Part shown: positions 27,274-35,987 of the stretch, piece after piece
Numbering within the stretch: the stretch's first letter is position 1
Layout: each line of letters starts with the position of its first letter
DNA from: Variovorax sp. Sphag1AA
GTDB lineage: Bacteria > Pseudomonadota > Gammaproteobacteria > Burkholderiales > Burkholderiaceae_C
Direction of reading: 5' to 3'
Assembly: GCF_014192575.1 (NCBI RefSeq)
Contig: NZ_JACHYC010000013.1
Span: 25,117-89,116 of the forward strand
DNA length: 64,000 nt
Notes under the pieces: model-generated
Databases searched by the model: none
Seen by the model: only the letters and a program-made list of their open reading frames with translations
What the model was told of the DNA's origin: nothing
Made by a program: the position numbers and the translations under genes

Positions 27274-27825
27274 ATGTTTCTGCGCGTTCCCATCAAGCAC
27301 TGCAAGAACTGCGGCACCGCGGTGGTCTACCGTGTCCCCGACGACGGGGACACGAAAGAGCGCGCGGTCTGCCCGGCATGCAACACGATCCACTACGAGA
27401 ACCCGCTGAACGTGGTGGGCACGATCCCGGTCCTGGGCGACCGCGTGCTGCTGTGCAAGCGCAACATCGAGCCGCGCTGGGGCAAGTGGACACTGCCCGC
27501 GGGCTTCATGGAGCTCAACGAGACCACCGAACAGGGCGCGGCACGAGAAACCGATGAGGAGGCCGGCGCCGAGTACGAGATGGAAGGCCTCTTCGCCGTC
27601 ATGAGCGTCGTGCGGGTCGGGCAGGTCCATCTGTTCTATCGCGCCCGTCTGCTCAGCGATCGTTTCGATCCGGGCCACGAGACGCTTGAAGCGAAGCTCT
27701 TCACCGAGGAAGAAATTCCCTGGGACGAGATCGCGTTCCGCACCGTCAAGGCGGCGCTCGAACGCTACTTCGAAGACCGGCGGCGCGGCAGCTTCGATCG
27801 CGTCCACACGCTGGACATCGTATGA
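27274..27825 (+). CDS. Nudix hydrolase with N-terminal zinc ribbon
   Basis: A protein of 183 residues. A zinc ribbon with Cys10-x2-Cys13 and Cys33-x2-Cys36 opens the protein. The Nudix box GFMELNETTEQGAARETDEE-AG (G-x5-E-x7-REUxEExG form) is intact at ~residues 76-97, so it should hydrolyse nucleoside-diphosphate-X compounds such as NADH, ADP-ribose or FAD. The ribbon-plus-Nudix layout resembles NudC-like and YfcD-related proteins of proteobacteria. Its stop overlaps the start of creA (ATGA), and it follows the FAH gene by 11 bp. Confidence 0.9.
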   Translation: MFLRVPIKHCKNCGTAVVYRVPDDGDTKERAVCPACNTIHYENPLNVVGTIPVLGDRVLLCKRNIEPRWGKWTLPAGFMELNETTEQGAARETDEEAGAEYEMEGLFAVMSVVRVGQVHLFYRARLLSDRFDPGHETLEAKLFTEEEIPWDEIAFRTVKAALERYFEDRRRGSFDRVHTLDIV

Positions 27826-28298
27826 GCCCTCTCGCGCGAGGCACTGCCGTCCTGGCGCTGACGGCTCTTTCGCTCTTCGCGAGAGCCGAACAGGTCGGCG
27901 ACGTCGACACCGCCTTCAAGCTCATCGGCCCCGACCACAAGATCGTGGTCGATGCCTACGACGACCCGAAGGTGAGTGGTGTGACCTGCTATGTCTCGCG
28001 CGCGAAGACCGGCGGCGTCTCGGGCGCGCTGGGCTTGGCCGAGGACAAGGCCGAGGCCTCGATTGCCTGTCGGCAGGTGGGCCCGGTCAGCATCACGCAA
28101 CCGCTGCCTAAGCGCGAAGAGGTGTACAGCGAGCGCCAGTCGATTCTCTTCAAGCGACTTCGCGTCGTCCGCATGGTCGACGTAAAGCGCAACACGCTCG
28201 TCTACCTGACCTATTCCGATCTCCTCATCGACGGCTCACCGAAGAACAGCGTCACCGCGGTGCCCATCGATCGCGCGGCGCCAATACCCGTCAAGTAG
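27822..28298 (+). CDS. creA: CreA family protein
   Basis: An exported protein of 158 residues with a signal peptide (LARGTAVLALTALSLFARA). The mature part carries the CreA pattern: GDVDTAFKLIGPDHKIVVDAYDDPKVSGVTCYVSRAKTGG, then SIACRQVGPVSI and VDVKRNTLVYLTYSDLLIDGSPKNSVTAVPI. CreA proteins are conserved and periplasmic with no settled biochemical role. It begins within the stop of the Nudix gene, so translation is coupled. Confidence 0.92.
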   Translation: MSPLARGTAVLALTALSLFARAEQVGDVDTAFKLIGPDHKIVVDAYDDPKVSGVTCYVSRAKTGGVSGALGLAEDKAEASIACRQVGPVSITQPLPKREEVYSERQSILFKRLRVVRMVDVKRNTLVYLTYSDLLIDGSPKNSVTAVPIDRAAPIPVK

Positions 28299-28400
28299 AA
28301 GCGTTCGTCTGATCCCAATGACGGCCGCGCCATGCTAAAAATGGCGTTCTGTTGTGAGGTCGGGAACCCCCTGGCGTCCATCGCGTTCGAAAGAGCCGCC

Positions 28401-28940
28401 ATGAAAGTACACAACCACTTTTTTCGTGCCGCTGCCGCCATGGCGGCGGCTGTCTCACTGGTCGCCTGCACGTCGACGCCCCTGAACCAGAGCCAGGGGC
28501 CGGCACCCGGCTTCTATCCATTGCCACCCGCCACGGCACGCCCAGCGCCTCCGCCTGCACCCGCGAAGACAGCGACCTTCCTGCGCCCCGCGCCCGGTCG
28601 GACCATCTCGACGTTCGACGGTACGCGCAACAAGGGCATCGACATCGCGGGCAACATGGGCGACCCCATCGTCGCATCCGCCGACGGGCGCGTGGTCTAT
28701 GTCGGCGGCGAACTGCGCGGCTACGGCAACATGGTGATCGTCAAGCACAACGACACCTATCTCACCGCCTACGCACACGCACAGACGATCCTCGTGAAGG
28801 AAAACGAGGTGGTGCGGCAAGGTCAGAAGATTGCCGAGATCGGCAACAGCGGCGCTGATCGCGTGAAGCTTCACTTCGAGATCCGCAAGCAGGGCCAGGC
28901 CGTCGACCCCGAGCCGTACCTCAACGGCGACCTGCACTAG
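28401..28940 (+). CDS. M23 family metallopeptidase lipoprotein (NlpD/EnvC-like)
   Basis: A protein of 179 residues from the ATG at 28401. The lipobox VAC gives a lipidated Cys near residue 23, followed by a proline-rich linker and a LytM domain (KGIDIAGNMGDPIVASADGRVVYVGGELRGYGNMVIVKHNDTYLTAYAH). The catalytic HxGxD site of true M23 peptidases is changed to KGIDIA, and the late HFEIRK replaces HLHFEIR, so it is probably a regulatory or inactive domain that activates amidases, as NlpD does. It is not in an obvious operon. Confidence 0.88.
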   Translation: MKVHNHFFRAAAAMAAAVSLVACTSTPLNQSQGPAPGFYPLPPATARPAPPPAPAKTATFLRPAPGRTISTFDGTRNKGIDIAGNMGDPIVASADGRVVYVGGELRGYGNMVIVKHNDTYLTAYAHAQTILVKENEVVRQGQKIAEIGNSGADRVKLHFEIRKQGQAVDPEPYLNGDLH

Positions 28941-28953
28941 GCCCGCTGGGCCG

Positions 28954-29391
28954 TCAAGGCGTGGTGCCCTGCAGGAGCAGCAGGGTGCCGCGATCCGAAC
29001 TCCCGCCAAAGTACTTCTGCAGGCATGAGCGGAACACCGTCGTCGTCGAATCGGCCGTGATCGAGAAGAGCGTCATCGAAGACCAGAACTTCTGATCGTC
29101 CGGCGAGCCGAAGATGTCGCCGACGCTGCGATCCTGCACGTCCAGCACGATCTCGCTGCACTGCCGAAGACGCGGGCCGAGCACAGGATGTGCGAGATAG
29201 GCGCGCGACTCCTCGAGCGAGGAAATGGCGTAGTGCTGAGCCATCGTGCTGCGCCCCAGCCCGGCCAGTTGCGGAAAGACGAACCACATCCAGTGGCTGC
29301 GCTTCCTGCCAGCGCGCAACTCATCCATCGCAGTGTCGATCACGTCGGCCTGGGCATCGACGAAGCGTTGCAAGGCGAAGGGGTCGTTCAT
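28954..29391 (-). CDS. DUF1810 domain-containing protein
   Basis: A protein of 145 residues from the ATG at 29391. The family signature is seen at the N-terminus: FALQRFVDAQADVIDTAMDELRAGRKRSHWMWFVFPQLAGLG, then AQHYAISSLEESRAYLAHPVLGPRL and FGSPDDQKFWSSMTLF. This calpastatin-like family has no defined biochemical role in bacteria. The in-frame extension upstream to 29451 lacks a ribosome site and is not included. Confidence 0.9.
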   Translation of the reverse strand: MNDPFALQRFVDAQADVIDTAMDELRAGRKRSHWMWFVFPQLAGLGRSTMAQHYAISSLEESRAYLAHPVLGPRLRQCSEIVLDVQDRSVGDIFGSPDDQKFWSSMTLFSITADSTTTVFRSCLQKYFGGSSDRGTLLLLQGTTP

Positions 29392-29501
29392 GGGACCAAC
29401 TCCTCCTGTAGGCGGCATCTGTCCGCGGTTGACGAAGTATGCCGCGTTCATCTTGCTTCATGAAAGCGTGAAATCCATGAGCTTGAGAAAAGGAGATCAC
29501 C

Positions 29502-29789
29502 ATGTTCAGCGAAGCGATCCATTGCAGCGATACGGAGACGGTCAGATTCGCGATCTACCCGGACGGCTTCGATGGACCCCGCATCATCGCCCGCATCTCC
29601 GACGACGCGCTGCACGACATCTTCGAGGCACCTCGCGACGACGAGTGCTTTGCCGCTGCCTGCCAGTCGCACTTCGACCAGATCGAGGCCAAGGCGCTGG
29701 AGCGCTACCTCGCCGCACCGCAGACCGCCGTGCTGCTCGAAAGCGCAGACTTCTTCGCGAACGCGGAAGCCGAACTGACTGCCGCCTGA
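29502..29789 (+). CDS. DUF1488 family protein
   Basis: A small cytoplasmic protein of 95 residues with an AAAAGGAG ribosome site 7 nt upstream of the ATG. The pattern FAIYPDGFDGPRIIARISDDALHDIF and the later FDQIEAKALERYL resemble the small DUF1488 family of proteobacteria. No function is known. It converges with the DUF4239 gene at 29811. Confidence 0.75.
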   Translation: MFSEAIHCSDTETVRFAIYPDGFDGPRIIARISDDALHDIFEAPRDDECFAAACQSHFDQIEAKALERYLAAPQTAVLLESADFFANAEAELTAA

Positions 29790-29810
29790 GCGCCCCGGGG
29801 CCGCCGCGCG

Positions 29811-30581
29811 TCAGCGGGCCTCTTGTGCGAGTTCAGCCTGCGCGCGTATCAAGGACCGATCCGACACACCCACTACCCCCGAGAACGGCGTATCGAGTTC
29901 GAGGATGATGAAGATCGAGCAAGCAAAGGCGATGGCGCAAGTACACAGGGCGAAATAGACGCTCCGATTGCCCACCAGGAACACACCCAGGCCGAAATAG
30001 ATGACCGTGACCCAGCCGGTCACGACGACGAGCAACGCGGTTGGCACGGTGCTTGTTCCGTGTTCCGCGACGAGCACGCGGTCATGCGCGATCGTGGTCG
30101 AGAGCTGCATCGCGCGTGTTTGGTGCCACTTCTCTGCATCGGTGTGTGGGGAGAGCGACAGGATGGTCTGCTGAAGCTCCGAGACCGCGCGCAGGTTCCT
30201 GAACCAGTCCTTGTCGTCGACGTCGTGCCGCCCTTCCCGGCTGGCCAGCCGCGTGATGTCGTCGAGCACCTGCCTGAGCCGCGAGCGGGCTGGCTGCGCC
30301 TCCTGGCCGAGCGCCATCAGCGTTCGGTCGAGCAGCACGATGGACGTCGCGGTCTGAACCAGCTCCGCCTCGCGCTCGTCGAACGAACGCTTCGCCGACG
30401 TAATCATCAGGCCCAGAACGAGCGCCAGAAGCGTCGCAAGCATCCCGATGCCGATCTTGGCAGAGTCACGCGCATCATTGATCAGATGGTGGCTCGGAAG
30501 GAACGCGGCAAGCCGGATGCCCAGCCCGAGTGCTGCCAGCGTGAGCAGAAGGACGATTGCGGCGGCGGCGTAGGAGATCAT
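29811..30581 (-). CDS. DUF4239 (bestrophin-like) membrane protein
   Basis: A protein of 256 residues with four hydrophobic segments: two at the N-terminus (YAAAAIVLLLTLAALGLGI and IGIGMLATLLALVLGLMI) and two near the C-terminus (TALLVVVTGWVTVIYFGLGVF and ALCTCAIAFACSIFIILEL). A charged, helix-rich central region (residues ~65-175) is probably cytoplasmic. The C-terminal ELDTPFSGVVGVSD is typical of DUF4239. It starts 8 bp after the GntR stop and may be cotranscribed with it. Confidence 0.82.
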   Translation of the reverse strand: MISYAAAAIVLLLTLAALGLGIRLAAFLPSHHLINDARDSAKIGIGMLATLLALVLGLMITSAKRSFDEREAELVQTATSIVLLDRTLMALGQEAQPARSRLRQVLDDITRLASREGRHDVDDKDWFRNLRAVSELQQTILSLSPHTDAEKWHQTRAMQLSTTIAHDRVLVAEHGTSTVPTALLVVVTGWVTVIYFGLGVFLVGNRSVYFALCTCAIAFACSIFIILELDTPFSGVVGVSDRSLIRAQAELAQEAR

Positions 30582-30588
30582 GCCGGCG

Positions 30589-31398
30589 TCATTTTGCAGT
30601 TTTCGGTTCGTCGAGCACGATGCGCCCCGCCGTCAAGGTGTTGACGGTGGCAGCCGGGATCTCCATCAGGATGCTGGCGCGCTCGGCGACCATGTGCGCC
30701 GTGAGGTGCAGCACCGGGCGGTCTTCCAGGTCGTGCATCAGGCGCACGAGCTTGAGCAAGGGCCCGCCGACTTCGGTCTGTAGCAGTGCGGCGCGCTGCG
30801 GATCGGTCACCGCCGCGCTGATCTCCTGCACGACCCGGCCGAACTTCACGCCCTGGTCCATCAGGATTTCGTAGAGCGCGCGCTTCTTCAACGCGGCTTC
30901 GGTGGCGCGCCGGCCGATGGCCACTGGCACCCAGGCTTCGGTAAGCATGGCCGGGAGGCCGTCGCGATTGGAGCGCACGCGCAGCGCATGCACCGCCTTC
31001 TCGCCGGGGGTCAGCTCCAGAAGGCGCGCCACATCGGCTGGCGGTGCGGTCTGAACCACCTCCAACACACGCACGACCGTCTCGGTCGCGGTCTTGCGCA
31101 GGCTGTCGATCACGCTGAGGCTGGGCGCCGGCCGCCAGGACGCGCCCGCCTCGCCGCGCACGAAGGTGCCGCGGCCGTGGCGTCGCTCCACGAGGCCTTG
31201 AGCCGCCAAGTCGCTCAGCGCGCGACGCACCGTGATGCGCGAGACACCGAAGCGTTCGCATAGCTGCTCCTCGCCCGGCAATGCGCCGCCCGCGAACAGT
31301 CCACGCGAGATCTCGTCACGCAGCACCAGAAAGATTTGCCGATGCAGCGCCGTGCCGCGCGCGCTGCTCATGGAGTTGTCCGCCGTCGCCGTATTCAT
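30589..31398 (-). CDS. GntR-family regulator with UTRA domain (HutC type)
   Basis: A protein of 269 residues from the ATG at 31398 (273 from 31410). Its N-terminal winged helix is LHRQIFLVLRDEISRGLFAGG...LCERFGVSRITVRRALSDLAAQG, and a UTRA effector domain spans residues ~100-255. It is divergent from the ICL/PEPM lyase gene, with an 80-bp gap that contains an inverted repeat and a promoter. This makes it the probable repressor of the 31.5-38.4 kb catabolic cluster. Confidence 0.92.
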   Translation of the reverse strand: MNTATADNSMSSARGTALHRQIFLVLRDEISRGLFAGGALPGEEQLCERFGVSRITVRRALSDLAAQGLVERRHGRGTFVRGEAGASWRPAPSLSVIDSLRKTATETVVRVLEVVQTAPPADVARLLELTPGEKAVHALRVRSNRDGLPAMLTEAWVPVAIGRRATEAALKKRALYEILMDQGVKFGRVVQEISAAVTDPQRAALLQTEVGGPLLKLVRLMHDLEDRPVLHLTAHMVAERASILMEIPAATVNTLTAGRIVLDEPKTAK

Positions 31399-31416
31399 GG
31401 CCGCGAGCATAGCTGG

Positions 31417-31453
31417 TTGACTTGTTGTTATGTTGTGATATTCTTAATACAAC
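31417..31453 (+). promoter_or_regulatory. promoter and inverted repeat before the lyase gene
   Basis: A -35-like TTGACT (31417-31422) and -10-like TATTCT (31439-31444) are 16 bp apart. An inverted repeat GTTGT (31432-31436) and ACAAC (31449-31453), spaced 12, overlaps the -10. It could be the operator of the divergent GntR regulator. Prediction only. Confidence 0.45.
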
Positions 31454-31478
31454 TCGATCAATCCAAGAGACAACTGAC

Positions 31479-32357
31479 ATGAGCCACCCCGCCTCGCTTC
31501 TTCGGCAACTGCTGGCCGCGCCCGGCATGGTCATCGCCCCCGGCGCCTACGACTGCATCGGCGCGCGCCTGATCGAGCAGGCAGGCTTTCCGGCCGTCTA
31601 CATGACCGGCGCGGGCACTTCCGCGTCACGCGGGTTTCCCGACTTCGGTCTTCTGGACATGAGCGAGATGGTGGGCAATGCGGCCACCATGGCGCGTTCG
31701 ATCTCGGTGCCGCTCATCGCAGATGCCGACACCGGCTACGGCAACGAGCTGAACGTGACGCGCACCGTGCGCGAGTACGAATCGCGCGGCGTGGCCGCGA
31801 TCCACATCGAAGACCAGGTCTCGCCCAAGCGCTGCGGGCACCTCGACGGCAAGGAGGTGGTTTCGCGCGAAGATTTCGTCTCGAAGATCCGCGCCGCAGT
31901 GGAAGCGCGTCGCACCAAGGACTTCATCGTGATCGCGCGCACCGACGCACGGGCCATGCTGTCGCTGGACGAAGCGATATGGCGCGCCAATGCGGCGCTC
32001 GACGCCGGTGCCGACATGGCCTTCGTCGAAGCCACCCAGAACCTGGATGAAGTGGCGGCCGTGCCCAAGCAGGTGAAAGGCCCTTGCCTGCTCAACGTCG
32101 TGCCCGGCGGGCGCACACCGATCTTCGACCTGCGGCAGGCGCAGGACATGGGCTACAAGCTTGCGATCCTGCCCGGCCTGATGCTCAAGGCCGCCATCGA
32201 GGCCGGCGATGCAGCACTCGCCGAACTCAAGCGCAATCATCAGGCGCCGCAGGTGACGCAGACCGTGGCCCAGACCTTCCGACGCTTCGGTGCTGACGAG
32301 TGGGACGCGCTGCGCACCCGCTTCAACGCAGGCGCCACCATGGAACAGAAGCGCTGA
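31479..32357 (+). CDS. isocitrate lyase / PEP mutase superfamily lyase
   Basis: A protein of 292 residues from the ATG at 31479. The active-site elements are Asp82-Ala-Asp84-Thr-Gly-Tyr-Gly and the lyase loop Lys117-Arg-Cys119-Gly-His121, with EDQ at 111-113. The KxCGH loop Cys is the acid/base in C-C-cleaving members (methylisocitrate lyase, 2,3-dimethylmalate lyase), so cleavage of a substituted malate to two acids is likely. First gene of the cluster controlled by the divergent GntR. It is not typical PrpB by context, because no prpC is nearby. Confidence 0.92.
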   Translation: MSHPASLLRQLLAAPGMVIAPGAYDCIGARLIEQAGFPAVYMTGAGTSASRGFPDFGLLDMSEMVGNAATMARSISVPLIADADTGYGNELNVTRTVREYESRGVAAIHIEDQVSPKRCGHLDGKEVVSREDFVSKIRAAVEARRTKDFIVIARTDARAMLSLDEAIWRANAALDAGADMAFVEATQNLDEVAAVPKQVKGPCLLNVVPGGRTPIFDLRQAQDMGYKLAILPGLMLKAAIEAGDAALAELKRNHQAPQVTQTVAQTFRRFGADEWDALRTRFNAGATMEQKR

Positions 32358-32364
32358 GCCGGCC

Positions 32365-33771
32365 ATGAACGCGCGAACCCTCTTCGACAAGCTGTGGGAT
32401 GCGCACGTGGTGCGCGACCTGGGCGATGGCTGGGCCCTGCTGCACATCGATCGTCACCTGCTGCACGACCTGTCCGGTCCGCCCGCGCTGGGCGAGGTCG
32501 CTGCGCGCGGGCTGCCGCTGCACAACCCCGAGCTGGTCTTTGCCACGCCGGACCACGCCGTCTCCAGCCAGCCGGGCCGCGTGGCGACGACTTTCCCGCT
32601 GGGCGGCCGGCTGCACGGCGCGCTCAAGCAGCTCGGCCAGAAGATGCACGTGCGACTCTTCGACCTGGGCGAGCCAGGCCAGGGCATCGTTCACGTGATG
32701 GGTCCGGAGCTGGGCATCGTGCTGCCTGGCCTCACCGTGATCTGCGGCGACAGCCACACCTGCACCAACGGCGGCCTGGGCGCCATGGCCTTCGGTGTGG
32801 GCTCGTCGGAAAGCACTCATGCGCTGGCGACGCAGACACTGCGCCAGCAGAAGCCCCGGCAGATGCGCGTGCGGGTCGAAGGCCAGTTGCGCACCGGTGT
32901 CAGCGCGAAGGACCTGGCGCTGCACATCATTGGCAGGCTTGGCGCGGCCGCGGGCGTCGCGCATGCCATCGAGTTCGCTGGCCCGGGCATCGAGGCGATG
33001 GAAGTCGAAGGCCGGCTCACCCTGTGCAACCTCTCGGTGGAACTGGGTGCGCGCTTTGGCCTCGTGGCGCCGGACGAAAGGACCTTCGCCTATCTGCGCG
33101 GCCGCCCTTTCGCGCCACAGGTGGCAGACTTCGACGCGGCGGTCGCGCAATGGCGCGACCTGCACAGTGACGAAGGTGCCCGCTTCGATCGCGAGGAAGT
33201 CTTCGACGCAAACGCGGTGCGCCCGACCATCACCTGGGGCACGAGCCCCGAACACGCCATCCCCATCGACGGATACGTGCCGGACCCGCAGGCTGCGAGC
33301 AACGATACGCAGCGCGACAACATCCGTGCAGCGCTGGACTACATGGGACTCGCGCCGGGCCAGAAGATCGCCGGCACGCCGGTGGATTGGGTCTTCATCG
33401 GTTCCTGCGCCAACGCACGCCTGTCGGACCTGCGCGCCGCCGCCGAGGTTGCACGTGGCCGCAAGGTGGCACCGGGCGTGAATGCGTGGGTCGTGCCCGG
33501 CTCCGAGAACGTCAAGCGCGAAGCCGAGGCCGAAGGCCTGCGCGCGGTGTTCGAGGCCGCCGGCTTCTCCTGGCGCGAACCCGGCTGCAGCATGTGCGTC
33601 GCCGCCAATGGCGAACAGGTACCGCCGCAGCAGCGGTCGGTCTCCACCTCCAACCGCAACTTCGTCGGCCGCCAGGGCCCCGGCGCGCGCACGCACCTCG
33701 CCAGCCCGGCGATGGCAGCCGCCGCAGCCATCGCCGGCGTCATCTGCGACATCGAATCGCTCCAGGCTTGA
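32365..33771 (+). CDS. leuC: aconitase-family hydratase large subunit (LeuC-type)
   Basis: A protein of 468 residues from the ATG at 32365, 7 bp after the lyase stop. The [4Fe-4S] cluster ligands are Cys348 (GSCANARLSDL) and Cys408/Cys411 (GCSMCVAANGEQ). The early VICGDSHTCTNGGLGAMAFGVG block is conserved. By family it is a 3-isopropylmalate-dehydratase-type isomerase. Its place beside a lyase rather than leuA/leuB argues for a catabolic hydratase such as a maleate-, citraconate- or dimethylmaleate-type enzyme. Confidence 0.9.
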   Translation: MNARTLFDKLWDAHVVRDLGDGWALLHIDRHLLHDLSGPPALGEVAARGLPLHNPELVFATPDHAVSSQPGRVATTFPLGGRLHGALKQLGQKMHVRLFDLGEPGQGIVHVMGPELGIVLPGLTVICGDSHTCTNGGLGAMAFGVGSSESTHALATQTLRQQKPRQMRVRVEGQLRTGVSAKDLALHIIGRLGAAAGVAHAIEFAGPGIEAMEVEGRLTLCNLSVELGARFGLVAPDERTFAYLRGRPFAPQVADFDAAVAQWRDLHSDEGARFDREEVFDANAVRPTITWGTSPEHAIPIDGYVPDPQAASNDTQRDNIRAALDYMGLAPGQKIAGTPVDWVFIGSCANARLSDLRAAAEVARGRKVAPGVNAWVVPGSENVKREAEAEGLRAVFEAAGFSWREPGCSMCVAANGEQVPPQQRSVSTSNRNFVGRQGPGARTHLASPAMAAAAAIAGVICDIESLQA

Positions 33772-33773
33772 AC

Positions 33774-34403
33774 ATGCAGCCCTTCGTCTCCGTCACCGGC
33801 GCCGCCGCGCACCTGCCGCGCGCCAACATCGACACCGATGTGATCGTGCGCATCGAGCGCCTCACCACGCTGACGCGCGACCAGCTCGGCCCCTATGCTC
33901 TCGAAGCCCTGCGCTACCGCGAGGACGGCAGCGAAGAGCCGGGCTTCGTCCTCAATCGACCGGCCTTCCGCGGCGCACCGATCTTGCTGGCCGGCGAGAA
34001 CTTCGGCTGCGGCTCTTCGCGCGAGGGTGCGGTCTGGGCGCTGATGGGCATGGGCATCCGCTGCGTGATCGCGCCGAGCTTCGGCGACATCTTCTTCAAC
34101 AACTGCTTCCAGAACGGAATGCTCGCGCTTCGCCTGCCTGCATCGGAAGTCGAGACGCTCGCTCGTGCGTGTGCGGACGGTTCCGCCCTCACCGTCGACC
34201 TGCAAGGTTGCACGCTCACACATGAAGCCGTCGGGACACGGCCCTTCAGCGTCGACCCATTGCGGCGCGAAGCCCTGCTGCTGGGCCTCGACGACATCGG
34301 CCTCACGCTGAAGGACGATGCGCTGATCCGCGCCTGGCAGGCGGCCGACCGCCAACGCCGCCCGTGGGCCTGGCCGGCATCAGCCGCGGAGCCGCGCGCA
34401 TGA
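33774..34403 (+). CDS. leuD: aconitase-family hydratase small subunit (LeuD-type)
   Basis: The swivel-domain partner of the preceding gene, 209 residues, starting 2 bp after its stop. The core NIDTDVIVRIERL and the loop ILLAGENFGCGSSREGAVWALMGMGIRCVIAPSFGDIFFNNCFQNGMLALRL are typical of LeuD; the GCGSSRE segment lines the active site with the large subunit. Its stop overlaps the start of the PEBP gene (ATGA at 34400-34403). Confidence 0.92.
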   Translation: MQPFVSVTGAAAHLPRANIDTDVIVRIERLTTLTRDQLGPYALEALRYREDGSEEPGFVLNRPAFRGAPILLAGENFGCGSSREGAVWALMGMGIRCVIAPSFGDIFFNNCFQNGMLALRLPASEVETLARACADGSALTVDLQGCTLTHEAVGTRPFSVDPLRREALLLGLDDIGLTLKDDALIRAWQAADRQRRPWAWPASAAEPRA

Positions 34404-34957
34404 GCCAAACCCCGATGAGCCCGTGGCTGCTGCGCTGGATCGGTCTGCCGCTGCGCGGGCGACGCGCCGGCGATGCCACGCTCGCGTGCAACGACCCGGT
34501 GCTGGCCGCGCTTCCGCAAACGCTGGCGCTGCACAGTGATTCCTTCAAGCATGGCCACGCGATGAACGTGCGGCAAGCAGGCATCGGCGTGGGCGACAAC
34601 CTTTCTCCCGAATTGCAGTGGGACACCTTGCCGGATGGCGCCACGCACTGGGCCCTGTTGATCGAGGACCCGGACGTGCCGCTTCGCCACGCCTACGTGC
34701 ATGGCGTGGCCAGCGGCCCCGCCTCCGTCGCGCGGCTCGCCGAAGGCGAACTCGAGAGCTATGCCGGTGCACGACCGCTGCCGGGCCATGGCCCGCATCG
34801 CTATGTGTTCCAGCTCTTCGCGTTGACGCAGCCGCCCGACGCACCATCGACGCGCGAACAACTCATGCCATTGCTGCGCCGCCATGCGGTGGCGCGCGGG
34901 CGGCTGGACGGCCTGTTCCGCCGCGACTGGCTGCGCGCGCGGCCGGTGGCTCCCTGA
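34400..34957 (+). CDS. YbhB/YbcL-family (PEBP) protein
   Basis: A phosphatidylethanolamine-binding-protein-like protein of 185 residues. Ligand-pocket motifs ALLIEDPDVPLRHAYVHGV and GHGPHRYVFQLFAL match the DPDxP and GxHRY elements. YbhB/YbcL proteins are small bacterial PEBPs of uncertain function. It has no signal peptide. Its location inside the catabolic operon, overlapping leuD by 4 bp, suggests a role with the same substrate, for example as a binding protein or carrier (speculative). Confidence 0.88.
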   Translation: MSQTPMSPWLLRWIGLPLRGRRAGDATLACNDPVLAALPQTLALHSDSFKHGHAMNVRQAGIGVGDNLSPELQWDTLPDGATHWALLIEDPDVPLRHAYVHGVASGPASVARLAEGELESYAGARPLPGHGPHRYVFQLFALTQPPDAPSTREQLMPLLRRHAVARGRLDGLFRRDWLRARPVAP

Positions 34958-34986
34958 AGCGACACCACTTTCGAGAAAGAACACAC

Positions 34987-35982
34987 ATGACGATGGAGAC
35001 AAGACGAATGAAAAGCCACGCGTGCCTTCGCGCCGCCGGCGCATTGGCAGCCGCCGCAATGCTGACCACCCCTGCAGTGCAAGCGCAGAGCCTCTGGAAG
35101 CCCGACCACCCTGTCTCGCTGGTCGTGCCCTACACGCCCGGCGGCGGCACCGATGCGACCGCCCGCGCCGTCGCACGCCGCCTGGGCGAGCTGTGGGGCC
35201 AGCCGGTGGTCGTGGAAAACATGCCGGGCGCCGACGGGCTGATCGGCACGCGGCGCGTCATGGACGCGCGGCCCGACGGCTACACGCTGCTGTTGCAGGT
35301 GCCATCCATCGTCGTCACCAAGCACATGCCCGGGCTCAAGGGTGTGGACCCGATCCCTCGCTTGACGCCTGTTACCGCGGTCTCGATCTCGCCGGCCGCG
35401 ATCGTTGCAAGCGCGAAGGTGCCGGCCAAGACCCTCGATGAATTCATCCGCTACTGCAAGACCGCGAGCACACCCTGCTCGCTGGCCAGCGGCGAGAGCC
35501 TCGCGCGTGTTTCGGCCAAGCAACTCGCGGCAGAGGCCGGCATTCCGAACCTGATCGTCGTCAACTACAAGGGCACCGGCGCGATCGTCACCGACATGAT
35601 CGCCAACAACGTGAACATGGCCTTCACCGGCATCACCGCCGCTCTGCCGCACTACAAGGCCGGCACGCTGAAGATCTTCGCCACGCAAGGCCAGAAACGC
35701 GCCGCCGCGCTGCCTGAAGTGCCCACCACCGCCGAGGCTGGCTATCCGCAGTTCCAGTCGGTCACCTGGTATGGCCTCTTCGCGCCCAAGGGCACGCCGG
35801 CCGAGGTGACACAAGGCATCGTCGGCGCATTGCGCGAAGCCGTGAAGGATGCTGACGTGCAGAAGACCATCGCCGCGGCCGGCGCCGAGCCGCTCGTGAA
35901 CACGCCTGCCGAATTCGCCGCGCAGATCCGCGAGGACAGCGCACGCATGGACGCACTGGTGAAGCTGTATCCGCTGGAGTGA
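34987..35982 (+). CDS. Bug-family tripartite tricarboxylate transporter receptor
   Basis: A periplasmic receptor of 331 residues (324 from the inner ATG at 35008). The signal peptide is CLRAAGALAAAAMLTTPAVQA. The mature start is SLWKPDHPVSLVVPYTPGGGTDATAR with VVVENMPGADG, the Bug hallmarks, and WYGLFAPKGTPAEVTQG near the end. It probably captures the substrate degraded by the surrounding lyase/hydratase genes. The membrane components TctA/TctB are not in the window. Its TGA is 5 bp before the MmgE/PrpD ATG. Confidence 0.92.
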   Translation: MTMETRRMKSHACLRAAGALAAAAMLTTPAVQAQSLWKPDHPVSLVVPYTPGGGTDATARAVARRLGELWGQPVVVENMPGADGLIGTRRVMDARPDGYTLLLQVPSIVVTKHMPGLKGVDPIPRLTPVTAVSISPAAIVASAKVPAKTLDEFIRYCKTASTPCSLASGESLARVSAKQLAAEAGIPNLIVVNYKGTGAIVTDMIANNVNMAFTGITAALPHYKAGTLKIFATQGQKRAAALPEVPTTAEAGYPQFQSVTWYGLFAPKGTPAEVTQGIVGALREAVKDADVQKTIAAAGAEPLVNTPAEFAAQIREDSARMDALVKLYPLE

Positions 35983-35987
35983 AACCG

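Noticed and set aside
31479..32357. prpB (2-methylisocitrate lyase) of the methylcitrate cycle
   Set aside because: No prpC or acnD/prpF neighbours, and the adjacent hydratase is of LeuCD type, so a different substituted malate is more likely.
32365..34403. LeuC/LeuD as the leucine biosynthetic isomerase
   Set aside because: No leuA or leuB is nearby, and the genes are coupled to an ICL/PEPM lyase, MmgE/PrpD and solute receptors under a GntR regulator. The symbols are kept as family labels only.
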